From Usitatibacter palustris (GTDB lineage Bacteria > Pseudomonadota > Gammaproteobacteria > Burkholderiales > Usitatibacteraceae): a stretch of DNA of 64,000 nt. The stretch covers positions 2,666,001 through 2,730,000 of the forward strand of contig NZ_CP053073.1 of NCBI RefSeq assembly GCF_013003985.1, given 5' to 3'. The notes below the pieces were generated by a model that was not told the origin of the DNA, did not search any database, and saw only the letters and a list, made by a program, of their open reading frames with translations. Of this stretch, positions 7,545 through 15,551 are shown piece by piece (the first letter of the stretch is position 1; every line of letters begins with the position of its first letter). The position numbers and the translations under genes are program-made.

Positions 7545-9674
7545 CTAGATCCACTTCGTCTTGGTCAGCGGCAACACCTGCGCTCGCCTTCCGGTGAGCG
7601 TCCCCAGCGCATTGGCCACGGCCGGCGCGATCGGCGGCGTGCCCGGTTCGCCCACGCCCGTGGGCTTCTCGCCCCCTGCCACCAGGTGTACGGAGACCTG
7701 CGGCATGTCGCTCATTCGCAACACCTGGTAGTCGTGGAAGTTCGATTGCTGGACCGCGCCATCCTTCAGCGTGAGCTCGCTCATGAGCGCGGCCGAGAGC
7801 CCGAAGCCGATCGCGCTTTGCACCTGCGCTTCGACGGTGAGCGGGTTCACGACGAGCCCGCAGTCCATCGCCGCCGTCACCTTGTGGACCTTGGGCGCAC
7901 CGCCTTCGAGCGAAACCTCGGCCACCTGCGCCACCACGGTGCCGAAGGCCTCGTGGATGGCGAAGCCCTTCGCACGCCCCGCAGGCGGGGCTGAACCCCA
8001 CGCGCCCTTTTCCGCAGCGAGCTCCAGGACCTTCAGGAAGCGCGGATTCTTCGCGAGCAACTCGCGGCGCAACGCGACCGGATCCTTCTTCGTGGCCGCG
8101 GCGATCTCGTCGATCATCGTCTCCATCACGAACGCGGTGTGCGTGTGGCCCACCGAGCGCCACCACAGCGACGGCACCGCGCTCTTGGTCGTGTGGAGCG
8201 AGACATCGAGGTTCGGGATGTCGTAGTGCGTGTCGGAAACGCCCTCCACGCTGGTGCTGTCGACGCCATCCTTCACGAGGAACGCTTCGAACGCGGTGCC
8301 GCCGAGGATCGACTGGCCGACGATCACGTGATTCCAGCCGACGATCTTGCCGCTCGCATCGAGACCCACATCGACCTTGTGCAGGTACATCGGCCGGTAG
8401 TAGCCGCCGCGGATGTCGTCCTCGCGGCTCCACACCACTTTCACCGGCACCTTCACTTCCTTCGCGATCTCGCACGCTTCGACGATGTAATCGGACGCCG
8501 GGTTCGCGCGCCGGCCGAAGCCGCCGCCCGCATACGTGGTGTTGAGCTTCACGTTCTCGGGCTTGAGCCCCAGCGTCTTCGCCGCAGCCAGGTGATCCAT
8601 CGTCTGGAATTGCGAGCCCACCCAGAGCTCGGCGTTCTCGCCCTTGATCTCCACCGTGCAGTTGAGCGGCTCCATCGGCGCGTGCGCGAGGAACGGGAAC
8701 ACGTACTCGCGGCTGATGGTCTGCGTGGCGCCCTTGATCGCCTCGGGGTTCGCGGCCTTCTTCGCGGACAGGCCGGGTTTCTTCGCGAGCTCGCGATACT
8801 CGGCGAGGAGATCCTCCGTCGAAGTCTTCGCGCCGCCATCCCAGGTGACGTCAAGCTGGTCGCGCCCGTTCTTCGCCGGCCAGTAGCCCTTGCCGACGAC
8901 GGCAACACCGTTGGTGATCTGCACCACGTGCGTGATGCCGATCGAGCGCGACACCTTGTCCGCATTGAGCGATTTCACGCGCGCGCCGAACACGGGCGGG
9001 TGCGCAACGACCGCGGTGAGCAGGCCGGGGCGCTTCACGTCCATGCCGAAGATCGTCTTGCCCGCGACCTTGTCGGCCGAATCGAGCCGCTTCACGGGCT
9101 TGCCGATGAGCTTGAAGTCCTTCGGATCCTTGAGCTTCACTTCCGGCAAGGGGAGATTCATCGCGGCTTCCGCGAACTGGCCGAACGGCGCGCGCTTGCC
9201 GCCGGGACCGACGATGAAACCCTTCTCGGCGCGGCAGTCGGCGGGCTTCACCTTCCACGCATCGGCCGCAGCCTGGATGAGCATCGTGCGCGCCTGGGCG
9301 CCGACGGTGCGAAGCTGCTCCCAGGAGTTCGACACGCTCGAGGAGCCGCCCGTGCCCTGCATGCCGCCCCACGAGATGTTGCCGTAGACGGCGGCGGCCG
9401 GTGCGAGCTCGGTCTTCACCTTCGACCAGTCGCACTCGAGCTCCTCGGCGATGAGCATCGGCAGCGACGTCTGCACGCCCTGGCCGAACTCGAGGTGCTT
9501 GATCTGGATCGTGACGGTGTTGTCCTTGGCGATGCGCAGGAAGGCGTTCGGCGGAAAGACCTTCTTCGGTTGCGGCGCCTGCGCATTCGCGAGGCGGCCG
9601 CCGAGGAACGGCAGGTAAAACCCGATGACGAGCGCGGAGGACGACGAGAGGAATTGCCGGCGGGAGATCTTCAT
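7545..9674 (-). CDS. iorB: molybdopterin-binding large subunit of an aldehyde/isoquinoline-1-oxidoreductase-type hydroxylase
   Basis: 709 aa with a twin-arginine signal (SRRQFLSSS at residues 4-12, then a hydrophobic stretch ending NAQA), so it is exported folded to the periplasm. The body matches the IorB group of the xanthine dehydrogenase family: GGMQGTGGSSSVSNSWEQLR, the MoCo-binding segments AGGGFGRR and EAFGTVVAQVAEVS, and the GVGEPGTPP motif near the C-terminus carrying the catalytic Glu. These enzymes hydroxylate N-heterocycles or oxidise aldehydes. The small subunit gene lies 10 bp upstream. No cytochrome c subunit, which often accompanies this type, is found in the window. Confidence 0.92.
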   Translation of the reverse strand: MKISRRQFLSSSSALVIGFYLPFLGGRLANAQAPQPKKVFPPNAFLRIAKDNTVTIQIKHLEFGQGVQTSLPMLIAEELECDWSKVKTELAPAAAVYGNISWGGMQGTGGSSSVSNSWEQLRTVGAQARTMLIQAAADAWKVKPADCRAEKGFIVGPGGKRAPFGQFAEAAMNLPLPEVKLKDPKDFKLIGKPVKRLDSADKVAGKTIFGMDVKRPGLLTAVVAHPPVFGARVKSLNADKVSRSIGITHVVQITNGVAVVGKGYWPAKNGRDQLDVTWDGGAKTSTEDLLAEYRELAKKPGLSAKKAANPEAIKGATQTISREYVFPFLAHAPMEPLNCTVEIKGENAELWVGSQFQTMDHLAAAKTLGLKPENVKLNTTYAGGGFGRRANPASDYIVEACEIAKEVKVPVKVVWSREDDIRGGYYRPMYLHKVDVGLDASGKIVGWNHVIVGQSILGGTAFEAFLVKDGVDSTSVEGVSDTHYDIPNLDVSLHTTKSAVPSLWWRSVGHTHTAFVMETMIDEIAAATKKDPVALRRELLAKNPRFLKVLELAAEKGAWGSAPPAGRAKGFAIHEAFGTVVAQVAEVSLEGGAPKVHKVTAAMDCGLVVNPLTVEAQVQSAIGFGLSAALMSELTLKDGAVQQSNFHDYQVLRMSDMPQVSVHLVAGGEKPTGVGEPGTPPIAPAVANALGTLTGRRAQVLPLTKTKWI

Positions 9675-9684
9675 CGCTCTCTCC

Positions 9685-10176
9685 TCAGGCTTTCTTCGGC
9701 GCAGCCGCGGGACGCGCGGGGCCGAGCGTGGCGGAGGCGGACTTGATGGCCTCCTTCACGCGCTGGTAGGTGGCACAGCGGCAGATGTTGCCGCTCATCG
9801 CCGCATCGATGTCGGCGTCGCTGGGCTTCGGGTTCTTGGAGAGCAAAGCCGTAGCCGCCATGACCTGGCCGGGCTGGCAGTACCCGCACTGCACCACGTC
9901 CTTGTCCACCCAGGCGGCATTCACCGCCTTCACGACGGCCGTCGCCGGCAATCCCTCGATGGTGGTGACGCGCTTGCCCTCGAGCGTCGAGACGGGCGTG
10001 ACGCATGAGCGCGTCGCCTCGCCGTTGACGTGGACCGTGCAAGCGCCGCACAGCGCCATGCCGCAGCCGAACTTGGTTCCCGTGAGGTCGTAGCTGTCGC
10101 GCAGGACCCAGAGAAGGGGGGTGTCGGGCGCGCCCTGGAAGTCAACGCGATCACCGTTGATGAAGAACTTGCTCAT
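9685..10176 (-). CDS. iorA: [2Fe-2S] small subunit of the IorAB-type molybdenum hydroxylase
   Basis: 163 aa with both cluster domains: CGMALCGAC...C near residues 38-60 and CGYCQPGQ plus NICRCATYQR in the C-terminal half. It has no export signal; in this enzyme type the small subunit is thought to be carried through the Tat system by the large subunit. First gene of the unit iorA-iorB-(56 aa)-hydrolase on the minus strand. The C-terminus is Ala/Pro/Lys-rich (GPARPAAAPKKA). Confidence 0.93.
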   Translation of the reverse strand: MSKFFINGDRVDFQGAPDTPLLWVLRDSYDLTGTKFGCGMALCGACTVHVNGEATRSCVTPVSTLEGKRVTTIEGLPATAVVKAVNAAWVDKDVVQCGYCQPGQVMAATALLSKNPKPSDADIDAAMSGNICRCATYQRVKEAIKSASATLGPARPAAAPKKA

Positions 10177-10262
10177 GGCGGTTCCTGGCAGTGTGCTGGG
10201 AGGGGGATGCGGAAACTATAAGCTATCATTCGGCCACTTCGTGACAGCTTGTTGCACGCCCG

Positions 10263-10709
10263 ATGCCGCGCCGCAAATCCAATCTTTTCCCCACGCCCGA
10301 CGACGCCGAAGCCGCGTTCTACGACGCGTTCGAGCGCGGCGACCTCGCGGCCATGATGGCCGTGTGGGCCGAAGGCGATGACGTGGTCTGCGTGCATCCG
10401 CAGGGACCGCGCCTGCTCGGGTTCGATGCCGTGCGCGACAGCTGGACGCAGATCTTCGCCTCCGGCATGCAGCTTCGCGTTCGCACGGTCGAGGCGCGCC
10501 AGTACCAGGGACAGACGATCGCCGTGCACTCGGTGGTGGAACTGCTCTCCGCGCCCGGCGAGCAATCGGCATCGCCGCCCGTTTCCGCGACCAACGTCTA
10601 CGTGCTCACCGAAGAAGGCTGGCGCATGACGCTGCACCACGCCTCGCCCTCCTCCGACGGCCAGCCGGTCGTCGAAGAGCCGCCGCCCGAGCCGCACACG
10701 CTGCACTGA
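10263..10709 (+). CDS. SnoaL/NTF2-like protein
   Basis: 148 aa, cytoplasmic. Residues about 12-125 fit the NTF2/SnoaL (DUF4440-like) cone fold: AEAAFYDAFERGDLAAMMAVWAEGDDVVCVHP at the N-terminus, then WRMTLHHAS near 121. Members are ketosteroid-isomerase-like enzymes or binding proteins; the DUF4440-like ones mostly lack a known function. The C-terminus is acidic and Pro-rich. It is divergent from iorA and its TGA overlaps the ATG of the next gene by one base (TGATG). Confidence 0.8.
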   Translation: MPRRKSNLFPTPDDAEAAFYDAFERGDLAAMMAVWAEGDDVVCVHPQGPRLLGFDAVRDSWTQIFASGMQLRVRTVEARQYQGQTIAVHSVVELLSAPGEQSASPPVSATNVYVLTEEGWRMTLHHASPSSDGQPVVEEPPPEPHTLH

Positions 10710-12541
10710 TGCCCGCGTTCGCGGCTGTATCTGCGTTCATCGGCGTTCATCTGCGGACCCTTGCCGTGGGTCTGCTTTTCTTCGCCGTTCCTGCGCATGC
10801 CGCCGATCCGAAGAAGGTGATCCGCGTCGCCTGGTCGAGCGCGGAAACCTCCATCGATCCGCAGGCGGAATCGGATGAGGCCTCGGGCTCGATCGCCCAC
10901 GCGATCTTCGATCCGATGCTCGCCTACGATTTCCTCGCGCGGCCCTCGAAGCTGATCGGCAATACCGCGGCGCTTCCCGAGGTGAGCGACGAAGGTGCCA
11001 CGTACACGCTGCGCATCCGGCCGGGCATCCTCTTCGCGCCGCACGCGGTGTTCAACGGCAAGCCGCGCGAGCTCACGGCGCAGGACTACGTCTTCTCGAT
11101 CAAGCGCCTGCTCGACCCGAAGCTGCGCAGCAAGTGGCTGTTCCTCGTCGACGGCAAGATCAAGGGCGCCACCGCCGCGATGGAGGCTGCGAAAAAATCC
11201 GGCAAGTTCGATTTCGACGCGCCCATCGAGGGCCTGCAGGCGCTCGACCGCTACACGATTCGCATCAAGCTCACGCAACCGGATTACTCGTTCCCGTACG
11301 TGCTCGCCATGCCCGCGACCTCCGCGCTCGCGCGCGAGGTGGCCGAGAAATATGGCGACGACATCGGCTTCCATCCGGTGGGCACGGGGCCCTACCAGAT
11401 CACGGCGTGGACGCGCGGCTCGCGGGTGGTGCTCGAGGCCAACCCCAACTACCGCGAAGAAATCTTCTCCGGCGATCCCGGCCCTGATGCCGTGAGCCGC
11501 GCGATCCACGCGCGCCTGCAGGGAAAGAAGCTGCCGATCGCGGGGCGCATCGAGATCAACGTGGTCGACGAAGCGCAGCCGCGCTGGCTCGCGTTCCTCA
11601 ACGGCGAGACCGAGTACGTCCGCCCGATCCCCGAGGAGTTCGCCAACCTCGCCGTCCCCGGCGGCAAGCTCGCGCCCAATCTCGCGAAGAAGGGCTACCA
11701 GGTCATGCCCGACGAGATCGCGTACATCACGTACACCACGTTCAATACCCAGGAACAGATCGAAGGCAGGCCCAACTCGCTCGGCGGCTTCACGCCCGAG
11801 AAGGTCGCGCTGCGCCGCGCGATCGTGCACGGCTGGCGCATCGACGAGCAGATCTCGATCCTCGACAAGAAGCAGTCCACGCGCGGCTACTCGATGATCC
11901 ATCCCGCGGTGAGCGGCCACGACCCGGCGTTCGTGAGCCCGACCCTCGAGTACAACCCGGCGAAGGCCAAGGCGCTACTCGACATGTTCGGCTACGTCGA
12001 CCGCGACGGCGACGGCTACCGCGAGAATCCCGACGGCTCGCCGCTCACCTTCGACCACGCCTCCGAGCCGAACCTGCGCGAACGCCAACGCAACGAGCTG
12101 TGGAAGAAGTCGATGGACGACATCGGCATCCGCGTGACCTTCAACACGGTCGAGCGCCTCCCGCAGCTTCGCAAGCAGGCGCAGTTCGGCCGCCTGCAGT
12201 CGTTCAGCTACGGGTGGATCGCGGACTTTCCCGACGGCGAGAATTTCCTGCAGCTGCTCTGGGGCGGCTCGATCGGCCAGACCAACTACGCGAGGTTCGA
12301 CCACCCCGAGTACAACGCGCTCTACGAACGCATCAAGCGCATGCCCGACGGCCCGGAGCGCAACGCGCTCATGACGAGGATGGTGAAGCTGGTGAATGTC
12401 TACGTGCCCTGGATGGTCGAGACCTACAAGGCCCGCAGCATCCTGGTCGCACCCTGGGTCACGGGCTACAAGAAGCATCCGTTCTCGCACGAGCCGTGGA
12501 AATACCTGGACATCGACCTCGAGCGGCTCGCCAAGCGGTGA
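10709..12541 (+). CDS. ABC transporter substrate-binding protein, peptide/nickel type (SBP_bac_5)
   Basis: 610 aa, periplasmic, with a signal peptide ending PAHA-ADP near residue 32. The family 5 fold shows in LRPGILF-like RIRPGILFAPHAVFNGKP, the KRLLDP motif, GTGPYQITAW near 232 and a late KSMDDIGIRV. Substrates of the family are oligopeptides, nickel chelates or other bulky solutes. No permease or ATPase is next to it. Bases 10729-10756, within the signal-peptide codons, look like a dispersed ATCTGCGTTCAT-type repeat. The start overlaps the previous stop and no other Met lies upstream of the mature part. Confidence 0.88.
   Translation: MPAFAAVSAFIGVHLRTLAVGLLFFAVPAHAADPKKVIRVAWSSAETSIDPQAESDEASGSIAHAIFDPMLAYDFLARPSKLIGNTAALPEVSDEGATYTLRIRPGILFAPHAVFNGKPRELTAQDYVFSIKRLLDPKLRSKWLFLVDGKIKGATAAMEAAKKSGKFDFDAPIEGLQALDRYTIRIKLTQPDYSFPYVLAMPATSALAREVAEKYGDDIGFHPVGTGPYQITAWTRGSRVVLEANPNYREEIFSGDPGPDAVSRAIHARLQGKKLPIAGRIEINVVDEAQPRWLAFLNGETEYVRPIPEEFANLAVPGGKLAPNLAKKGYQVMPDEIAYITYTTFNTQEQIEGRPNSLGGFTPEKVALRRAIVHGWRIDEQISILDKKQSTRGYSMIHPAVSGHDPAFVSPTLEYNPAKAKALLDMFGYVDRDGDGYRENPDGSPLTFDHASEPNLRERQRNELWKKSMDDIGIRVTFNTVERLPQLRKQAQFGRLQSFSYGWIADFPDGENFLQLLWGGSIGQTNYARFDHPEYNALYERIKRMPDGPERNALMTRMVKLVNVYVPWMVETYKARSILVAPWVTGYKKHPFSHEPWKYLDIDLERLAKR
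10729..10756 (+). repeat. ATCTGCGTTCAT-type short repeat inside the signal-peptide codons
   Basis: Two near-copies, CTGCGTTCATC and CGGCGTTCATC, followed by TGCGG. I recall sequence of this type as a dispersed intergenic repeat in many bacteria, but cannot verify it here. It encodes part of the signal peptide (about AVSAFIGVHL). Confidence 0.45.
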
Positions 12542-12545
12542 AATA

Positions 12546-13364
12546 ATGGCGGCCATGGCCACTGCCACCGCGAACATCCCGACCTCCCGCCTCGCGAAGC
12601 TGCTCATCGCGGCGCTGGTGCTCGTGCTCGCCTGGCAGCTCGCGCACTGGACGTGGGTCTTCTTCGCGCCGCGCGTCTTGGTGTCCGAAGGGCCGGCCGA
12701 AGGCGGCGCGGACCTCGCCCTGGCGGCCCGCCTCTTCGGCGGTTCGGCGAGCGATCGCCCCACGCAAGGCTCGGCCTCCGGCCTGCGGTTGAAGGGCGTG
12801 GTCGCCCCCACGCCGGGAACCACGGCTGGCGCCATCTTCGGCATTGGCACGGGACGCGATGTCGCCGTGAAACTCGACGGCGAAGTGCAACCGGGCGTGA
12901 AGCTCGTCGAAGTGCTGCCCGAATCGGTGGTCGTCTCCCGCGGCGGCGTGCGCGAGCGCATCGACCTCGAGAAGCGCATGTCGGCCGCATCCCCCACGGC
13001 GCCGGGCGCGCGCTCGGCCTCGAACTTCCGCCTGAACGTCGCGCGCTCGAGCAACAACAACTATTCGCTGTCCCGCAAGGAGCTCGACGATGCCCTGCGC
13101 GACCCGAACCAGCTCAATTACCTCGGCCGCATCGGCGTCGCCCCCGGCGGCGGGGTCCGGATGGACGCCGCGCCCGCCGGCAGCCTCGCCCAGAAGCTCG
13201 GTCTCCAGCCCGGCGACGTGATCAAGAAGCTCAACGGCCAGCCGGTCGCCTCCACCGGCGACCTCGCCCGCCTGTACACCCAGTTCGGCACCCTTTCGAT
13301 GGTCGAGGCCGAGGTCCAGCGCGGCTCCCTCACCGTCCAGCTGAGCTACGCCATCCAGCCGTGA
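12546..13364 (+). CDS. gspC: type II secretion system protein C
   Basis: 272 aa inner-membrane/periplasmic connector. One N-terminal span (about residues 20-40, AKLLIAALVLVLAWQLAHW), an HR-like domain (about 70-150, LKGVVAPTPGT... with the GRDVAVKLDGEVQPG segment), and a C-terminal PDZ domain (LNYLGRIGVAPGG to YAIQP) with the AQKLGLQPGDVIKKLNG motif. GspC links the inner-membrane platform to the secretin and helps recruit substrates. The ATG at 12546 is used; 12555 is the alternative. First gene of the gsp cluster. It is separated from gspD by a triple REP hairpin array. Confidence 0.9.
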   Translation: MAAMATATANIPTSRLAKLLIAALVLVLAWQLAHWTWVFFAPRVLVSEGPAEGGADLALAARLFGGSASDRPTQGSASGLRLKGVVAPTPGTTAGAIFGIGTGRDVAVKLDGEVQPGVKLVEVLPESVVVSRGGVRERIDLEKRMSAASPTAPGARSASNFRLNVARSSNNNYSLSRKELDDALRDPNQLNYLGRIGVAPGGGVRMDAAPAGSLAQKLGLQPGDVIKKLNGQPVASTGDLARLYTQFGTLSMVEAEVQRGSLTVQLSYAIQP

Positions 13365-13365
13365 A

Positions 13366-13435
13366 AAAAGGGGACAGACCCCTTTTCCGAAAAGGGGACA
13401 GTCCCCTTTTTGAAAATGGGGACTGTCCCCTTTTT
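13366..13435. repeat. array of three REP-type hairpins between gspC and gspD
   Basis: Three successive palindromes: 13366-13386 (AAAAGGGG-ACAGA-CCCCTTTT), 13390-13410 (AAAAGGGGAC-A-GTCCCCTTTT) and 13413-13435 (AAAATGGGGAC-T-GTCCCC then T5). The first begins 2 bp after the gspC stop. The core GGGGACAG(A/T)CCCC is the same as at 5130 and 40932. T-runs after the arms could make them act as intrinsic terminators or attenuators between gspC and gspD, or as 3' stabilisers of the gspC message. Confidence 0.92.
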
Positions 13436-13481
13436 CATGAATCTGTAGTCCCCCTGTCATAAAATCGGGATTGAGAGCAAA

Positions 13482-15551
13482 ATGCCCGATAAATCAACGC
13501 CAAAGCCCGATAACGTGACAAGGTTTCTAGGTTTTCCCGCAGCCTTTTTCGCGGCCGCCCTGACGGCCCTTTCCTTCCTTGCGCTGGCCGCCGAGGAAGA
13601 GAAGATCACGCTCAATTTCGTGAACGCGGATATCCAGTCGGTCATCAAGACCGTCGGCCAGCACACCGGCAAGAATTTCATCCTCGATCCGCGCGTCACC
13701 GGCACGGTGAACATCGTGTCCGACAAGCCGGTCTCGAAGGACATGCTCTACACGATCCTTCTCTCGACGCTGCGCGTGCAGGGCTACGCCGCGGTCGAGG
13801 GCGATGGCTTCGTGAAGATCGTTCCCGAAGCCGAGGCGAAGACGAGCTCCAGCCCCACGGGCGAAGCGGCGCTGAAGGTCCCGGGCGATCGCATCGTCAC
13901 GCAGGTCTTCCTGCTGCAGAACGAGTCGGCCGTGCAGCTCGTCCCCGTGCTGCGGCCCCTCGTGACGGCCAACAACTTCATCGCCGCGTATCCGAACAAC
14001 AACGCGATCGTCATCACCGATTACGCGGAGAACGTCCGGCGCATCCAGCGGATCATCGCCTCCATCGACCTGCCCTCGGGCGGCGACGTGCAGATCATCC
14101 GCCTGCAGAACGCCTCGGCGATCGACATCATCCAGACCCTGCAGAAGGTCGTGCCCGAGACCAACGCGCCGGCCAACGCCCCGGGTGCGGCGCCCAAGGT
14201 CGCGATCGCGCTCGACCAGCGCACCAACAGCCTGATCGTGCGCGCCGACAGCCCCGCGCTCATGAACCGGGTGAAGGCGCTCGCAGTGGGCCTCGATACC
14301 GCCGGTGCGGCAAGCGGCAACATCTACGTGGTGTATCTCCGCAATGCCGAAGCGACGCGCATCGCCGAGACGTTGCGCGGCCTGCTCCAGGGCGCCGATG
14401 CCGCGCGCGGCGCGCAGCCCGCGTCCACAAGCGCGACCACGGCCTCCAATAGCGGCGCCAACACGAACACGACGTCTTCTTCGACCTCGACTTCGCAGCC
14501 CGTCTCGAATCCCAGCTCGGTCATCCAGGCCTACCCGCCGACCAACTCGATCATCATCACCGCGCCCGAGCCGGTTTACCGTTCGCTGCGAGCCGTGATC
14601 GACAAGCTCGACACGCGCCGCGCGCAGGTCTACATCGAAGCGCTGATCGTCGAAATCTCCACGGGCAAGGCCCAGGAGCTTGGCGTGCAGTGGGCCGGCG
14701 GCAAGAACGTGGGCGACGGGCGCTCGGCCTTCGCCGGCACCAACTTCTCGACGGGCGGCGTGGGCAGCAACATCATCAGCGCCGCGACCGATCCGCGCCT
14801 GCTCGGCGGCGGCCTCAACCTCGGTCTCATCGACGGCACGCTGCGCATTCCCGGCACCGACATCGAGATCCTGAACCTGCAGGTGCTCGCCCGCGCGCTG
14901 GAAGCCGATTCGGGCGCCAACGTGCTTTCGACGCCCAACATGCTGACCCTCGACAACGAGGAAGCCCGGATCGTCGTCGGCCAGAACGTGCCCTTCATCA
15001 CCGGCAGCTACACGCCGACCTCGGGGAGTGCCACCAACCCGTTCCAGACGATCGAGCGCAAGGACATCGGCATCACGCTGCGCGTGACCCCGCAGGTCTC
15101 CGAAGGCGGCGGCGTGAAGCTGAAGATCTTCCAGGAGATCTCGAGCGTCACGCGCGATGCGCAGCTGATCCGCTCGGCCGACATCATCACCAACAAGCGC
15201 TCGCTCGAATCGACCGTGCTGGTGGACCACAACCAGATCGCGGTGCTCGGCGGCCTCATCCAGGACGACCAGGGCGTGACGATCGACAAGGTCCCGGTCC
15301 TGGGCGACATCCCCTACCTCGGCACGCTCTTCAAGTACGAGTCGCGCAACCGCAAGCGCACCAACCTGATGGTTTTCCTGCGCCCCGTGGTGATCAAGGA
15401 CGACAAGGCCTCCGCCTCGCTCACGGCCGACCGCTACGAGTACATCCGGAACCTGCAGCAGAACATGGTCCTGCCGCGCAACTTCCTGCTGCCCGAGGAA
15501 CCGGCGAAAGTGCTGCCGCCGATCGAAGACGCCAAGGTTCTGGGAAAATGA
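13482..15551 (+). CDS. gspD: type II secretion system secretin
   Basis: 689 aa outer-membrane channel. Signal peptide of about 37 residues ending LALA-AEEE, then N0 (NFVNADIQSVIKTVGQHTGKNFILDP), N1-N3 domains (NNNAIVITD; QRTNSLIVRA; TNSIIITAPE) with a long Ser/Thr/Asn linker near residues 315-345, and the secretin domain from about 380 with VGQNVPFITG and the conserved VPVLGDIPYLGTLF near 605. It lacks an obvious C-terminal pilotin S-domain beyond the Pro-rich tail. Length is normal. Its stop overlaps the gspE start (ATGA). It forms the multimeric exit pore for folded periplasmic proteins. Confidence 0.96.
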   Translation: MPDKSTPKPDNVTRFLGFPAAFFAAALTALSFLALAAEEEKITLNFVNADIQSVIKTVGQHTGKNFILDPRVTGTVNIVSDKPVSKDMLYTILLSTLRVQGYAAVEGDGFVKIVPEAEAKTSSSPTGEAALKVPGDRIVTQVFLLQNESAVQLVPVLRPLVTANNFIAAYPNNNAIVITDYAENVRRIQRIIASIDLPSGGDVQIIRLQNASAIDIIQTLQKVVPETNAPANAPGAAPKVAIALDQRTNSLIVRADSPALMNRVKALAVGLDTAGAASGNIYVVYLRNAEATRIAETLRGLLQGADAARGAQPASTSATTASNSGANTNTTSSSTSTSQPVSNPSSVIQAYPPTNSIIITAPEPVYRSLRAVIDKLDTRRAQVYIEALIVEISTGKAQELGVQWAGGKNVGDGRSAFAGTNFSTGGVGSNIISAATDPRLLGGGLNLGLIDGTLRIPGTDIEILNLQVLARALEADSGANVLSTPNMLTLDNEEARIVVGQNVPFITGSYTPTSGSATNPFQTIERKDIGITLRVTPQVSEGGGVKLKIFQEISSVTRDAQLIRSADIITNKRSLESTVLVDHNQIAVLGGLIQDDQGVTIDKVPVLGDIPYLGTLFKYESRNRKRTNLMVFLRPVVIKDDKASASLTADRYEYIRNLQQNMVLPRNFLLPEEPAKVLPPIEDAKVLGK

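Noticed and set aside
8139..9746. 535-codon plus-strand open frame opposite iorB
   Set aside because: Antisense shadow; iorB has the Tat signal and molybdopterin motifs in its own frame.
13366..13435. CRISPR-like array
   Set aside because: Units are palindromic, differ in sequence and have no unique spacers of even length; they are REP hairpins.
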